Assembly: GCA_036381495.1 (NCBI GenBank)
Contig: DASVCS010000155.1
Location: 1-13,826 of the forward strand
Source: DASVCS01 sp036381495
GTDB taxonomy: Bacteria > Gemmatimonadota > Gemmatimonadetes > Longimicrobiales > RSA9
Length of the DNA stretch: 13,826 bases
Direction: 5' to 3'
The position numbers and the translations under genes were made by a program. How positions within the stretch are numbered: position 1 is the stretch's first letter; every line of letters starts with the position of its first letter. Positions 11,896 to 13,826 of the stretch are shown piece after piece. The notes under the pieces were generated by a model, which was given only the letters and a program-made list of their open reading frames with translations, was not told the DNA's origin and did not search any database.

Positions 11896-13338
11896 ATGGA
11901 TATCCCTTCCGAGAACCTGGGCGAGCGGATCCGGCGGGAAGCGCTGCGGCTCGGCTTCGACCGTGTCGGCATCGCGCCGGTGCGCGAGAGCGAGCACGCG
12001 GCGTTCTATCGTCGCTGGCTGGCGGCCGGCCGACACGGCACCATGGACTACCTCGCGCGGCCGGACGCGGTCGAGCGCCGGACGGACCCGCGCGCGGCGT
12101 GGCCGGAGCTGCGCTCGGCGATCGTGGTCGCGATGGATTACCATCCGGGGGATGGGTCGCCGGGCCGCGGCGTCGGCCGCGAAGCGGGCGGCTGCGTCGG
12201 CCGCGAGCCGGTCGGGCCTGAGGATGGCGGAGCTGAAGCCGGCACGGGTGGCGGACGCGAGTCGCCGGGGTCCGGTCGTGCGGCGAGCGCCCCGCGCGAA
12301 TCGCGGCCGCCGGGCGTCGGCCGTGCGGCGCCCGTGTCGCGCGAATTACGGCCGACCGATGTCGTCGCGGCGGCGCCTGCCCCCGCGCCCGCCGACCCCG
12401 CCCGCGCGATCATCGCCCGCTACGCCCGCGGCCGGGACTACCACAAGGTCATGAAGAAGAGGCTGCTCGCGCTGCTCCGCTTCATCGAGGCGGAGGCGGG
12501 CCGCGCGCTGCCCGCGGCGCGCGCGTACGTGGACACCGGTCCCGTCCTCGAGCGCGAGCTGGCGCGACGGGCGGGGTTGGGGTGGTTCGGCCGCAACACC
12601 ATGCTCATCCACCCGCGCGCGGGGTCGTATTTCTTCATCGGCACGCTCCTGCTCGAGCTGGACCTCGAACCCGACCCGCCGTTCGAGGCGGATCGCTGCG
12701 GGACGTGCTCCGCGTGCATCGACGCCTGCCCGACCGGCGCGCTCCTCGGACGCGACGCGGACGGCGCACCGGTCATCGACGCGACGCGGTGCATCTCCTA
12801 CCTCACGATCGAGCACCACGGGCCGATCCCGCGCGAGCTGCGGCCGCTGATCGGGAACCGCGTGTTCGGATGCGACATCTGCCAGGAGGTGTGCCCATTT
12901 TCCCGTAAATTCTCCGAGCCGACCTCCGAGCCCGCGTTTGCCGCGCGGGGACGGGGAGAATCGCCGTTCGGCGTCGAGCCCGATCCGCGGTTGTCCGGCA
13001 CGTCGCACCCCGGCACGGCCTCGCCCTCGCTCGTGGAACTCATGTCCATGGACGCGGACGACTGGGAGTCGTTCTCGCGGGGTTCCGCGGTCCGCCGCGC
13101 GGGGCGGTCAGGGTTCTTGCGGAACGTCGCCGTCGCGCTCGGCAACTGGGGGTCGGAGGAGGCCGTTCCCGTGCTTTCCGATGCGCTGTCGGATTCGGAT
13201 CCGCTCGTGCGCGGGCACGCGGCCTGGGCGCTGGGCGAGGTGGGTTCGCCGGCGGCGCAGTCGGCGTTGGCGGCGCGGCTCGAGGTCGAAGTGGACGACT
13301 GGGTTCGCGAAGAAGTGGAGCTCGCGCTCCGGCGCTGA
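11896..13338 (+). CDS. queG: Epoxyqueuosine reductase with a large low-complexity insertion
   Basis: QueG reduces epoxyqueuosine to queuosine in tRNA using cobalamin and two [4Fe-4S] clusters. The protein has 480 residues; typical QueG has about 350-385. The N-terminal domain contains LGFDRVGIAPV (19-29) and AIVVAMDYHP (75-84). YVDTGPVLERELARRAGLGWFGRNTML carries the Asp (D213) that corresponds to the catalytic acid. The ferredoxin motif C268-x2-C271-x2-C274-x3-C278-P and the second cluster C326-x2-C329-x3-C333-P are complete. C-terminal HEAT-like repeats (about 418-480, e.g. LVRGHAAWALGEVG) are normal for the family. Residues about 84-168 form an extra Gly/Ala/Arg/Pro-rich segment. The ATG at 11896 is chosen because MDIPSENLGERIR is the usual start. 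The upstream open frame to 11470 merely translates the 13-bp array. Confidence 0.93.
   Translation: MDIPSENLGERIRREALRLGFDRVGIAPVRESEHAAFYRRWLAAGRHGTMDYLARPDAVERRTDPRAAWPELRSAIVVAMDYHPGDGSPGRGVGREAGGCVGREPVGPEDGGAEAGTGGGRESPGSGRAASAPRESRPPGVGRAAPVSRELRPTDVVAAAPAPAPADPARAIIARYARGRDYHKVMKKRLLALLRFIEAEAGRALPAARAYVDTGPVLERELARRAGLGWFGRNTMLIHPRAGSYFFIGTLLLELDLEPDPPFEADRCGTCSACIDACPTGALLGRDADGAPVIDATRCISYLTIEHHGPIPRELRPLIGNRVFGCDICQEVCPFSRKFSEPTSEPAFAARGRGESPFGVEPDPRLSGTSHPGTASPSLVELMSMDADDWESFSRGSAVRRAGRSGFLRNVAVALGNWGSEEAVPVLSDALSDSDPLVRGHAAWALGEVGSPAAQSALAARLEVEVDDWVREEVELALRR
12274..12363 (+). repeat. Two-unit 45-bp repeat inside queG
   Basis: Residues 127-141 (GRAASAPRESRPPGV) and 142-156 (GRAAPVSRELRPTDV) are two 15-residue units. 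They correspond to 45-bp DNA units at 12274-12318 and 12319-12363. They lie inside the extra segment of QueG and suggest growth by duplication. Confidence 0.75.
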
Positions 13339-13826
13339 CGCCCGATCGGGAAGTACTTCGGAGCCTCCGGGGCAGCGCGCAAGGTGACGATTGCAGACTT
13401 CCGGTTGGCTCGCTTCATGCCTGGGATCGGCTCCACCGCGATCATGACGTCCAGCACCCACCAGTCGAGCAGTGCGCGACGTTCCTCCAGGCCGACCTTC
13501 TCCCAGGTCTCGGCCAGGTTGCGCGTCTCGTGGATCACCTCGGCGAACCGGTCCCACGCCAGTTGGCGGGACCGAGCGTACTCCTTCGCCTCCTCCAGCT
13601 CTTCGCGGGCGGCTTCCAGGCGCTGCTGAATCGCCTCGAGCTCCTCGAAAAACGCGCTTTGGTCGAGGCCGCGCTCGCCGGCCTGCATAACGAGACGCAC
13701 CTTGCGCCGGTAGTCCTCGTCGAGTTGGTCCACCCGCCGCTGGGCTGTTTCGATCGCGTGTCGAGCGTTATCCTGGAACTGCTCCTTCTCGAGCAGGATC
13801 GCGCGAACCTCCTCCTCGTAGCTGCG
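13339..13826 (-). CDS. C-terminal part of a probable large serine recombinase (runs off right edge; no stop before queG)
   Basis: Reading from 13826 leftward, the frame encodes about 160 residues. A long coiled coil (EEVRAILLEKEQFQDNA through FFEELEAIQQRLEAAREE) is followed by VIHETRNLAETWEKVGLEER, RALLDWWVLDVMIAVEP and IVTLRAAPEAPKYFPIG. Coiled coil followed by a W/L-rich segment and a short beta unit is how large serine recombinases end, after their zinc ribbon. The catalytic domain would be outside the window, so this is a moderate call. The frame has no stop at the queG boundary and stays open to 12798, but that part is Ser-rich and reads as antisense of queG. The real 3' end is probably lost, making this a truncated gene, or it overlaps queG. 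Confidence 0.55.

Noticed and set aside
1..13826. tRNA, rRNA or riboswitch, including a preQ1 riboswitch near the queuosine genes
   Set aside because: No cloverleaf or rRNA-like sequence and no preQ1-type pseudoknot pattern was recognisable upstream of queE or queG; a covariance-model search would be needed to exclude weak ones.

Overview
This is a GC-rich bacterial window (visibly around 70% G+C over most of its length) with short intergenic gaps. It holds an Uma2-family gene, a four-helix-bundle (23S rRNA intervening-sequence type) gene, a futalosine-pathway MqnA/MqnD-family gene and queuosine genes. That mix fits Gemmatimonadota or Myxococcota. The assignment is inference; no rRNA or other phylogenetic marker lies in the window.

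Layout. The left edge (1-141) is the 3' end of an IS5-type transposase gene. It abuts a lower-GC open frame (to 787) that looks like a secreted protein whose 5' part was lost to the insertion. A small membrane-anchored periplasmic-type protein follows (913-1404). A minus-strand cluster, read from 3860 down to 1668, encodes an unknown 148-residue protein overlapping proline dehydrogenase (TGATG overlap), then QueE. Upstream and divergent are an Uma2-family nuclease-fold protein (4073-4636, minus) and a zinc-type MDR dehydrogenase/quinone reductase (4769-5854, plus), followed by a 47-residue membrane protein (6030-6173).

The central region (6201-6838) is the most unusual part. A four-helix-bundle protein gene is enclosed by two inverted copies of a roughly 60-bp hexamer-rich repeat with a GC hairpin. 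Two more copies of that repeat stand alone at 3994-4054 and 10502-10551. To the right are a MazG-like pyrophosphohydrolase coupled to a 64-residue unknown protein (minus), a divergent membrane GT2 glycosyltransferase (7470-8642), an Fsr-like MFS transporter (8999-10216), an MqnA/MqnD-family protein (10604-11449, minus) and QueG (11896-13338, plus). The QueG gene has a long low-complexity insertion. Between the last two lies a 233-bp array of 18 degenerate 13-bp repeats. The right edge holds the C-terminal part of a probable large serine recombinase (minus), whose frame runs without a stop into antisense queG.

Functionally the genes are mostly unrelated housekeeping or accessory functions: queuosine (QueE early, QueG last step), proline catabolism, quinone-related steps, export and NTP sanitation. 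The repeats are the structure that ordinary genes do not explain: the hexamer repeat family with its four-helix-bundle cassette, the 13-bp array, and repeat-derived low-complexity insertions in two enzyme genes. Mobile-element pieces sit at both edges.
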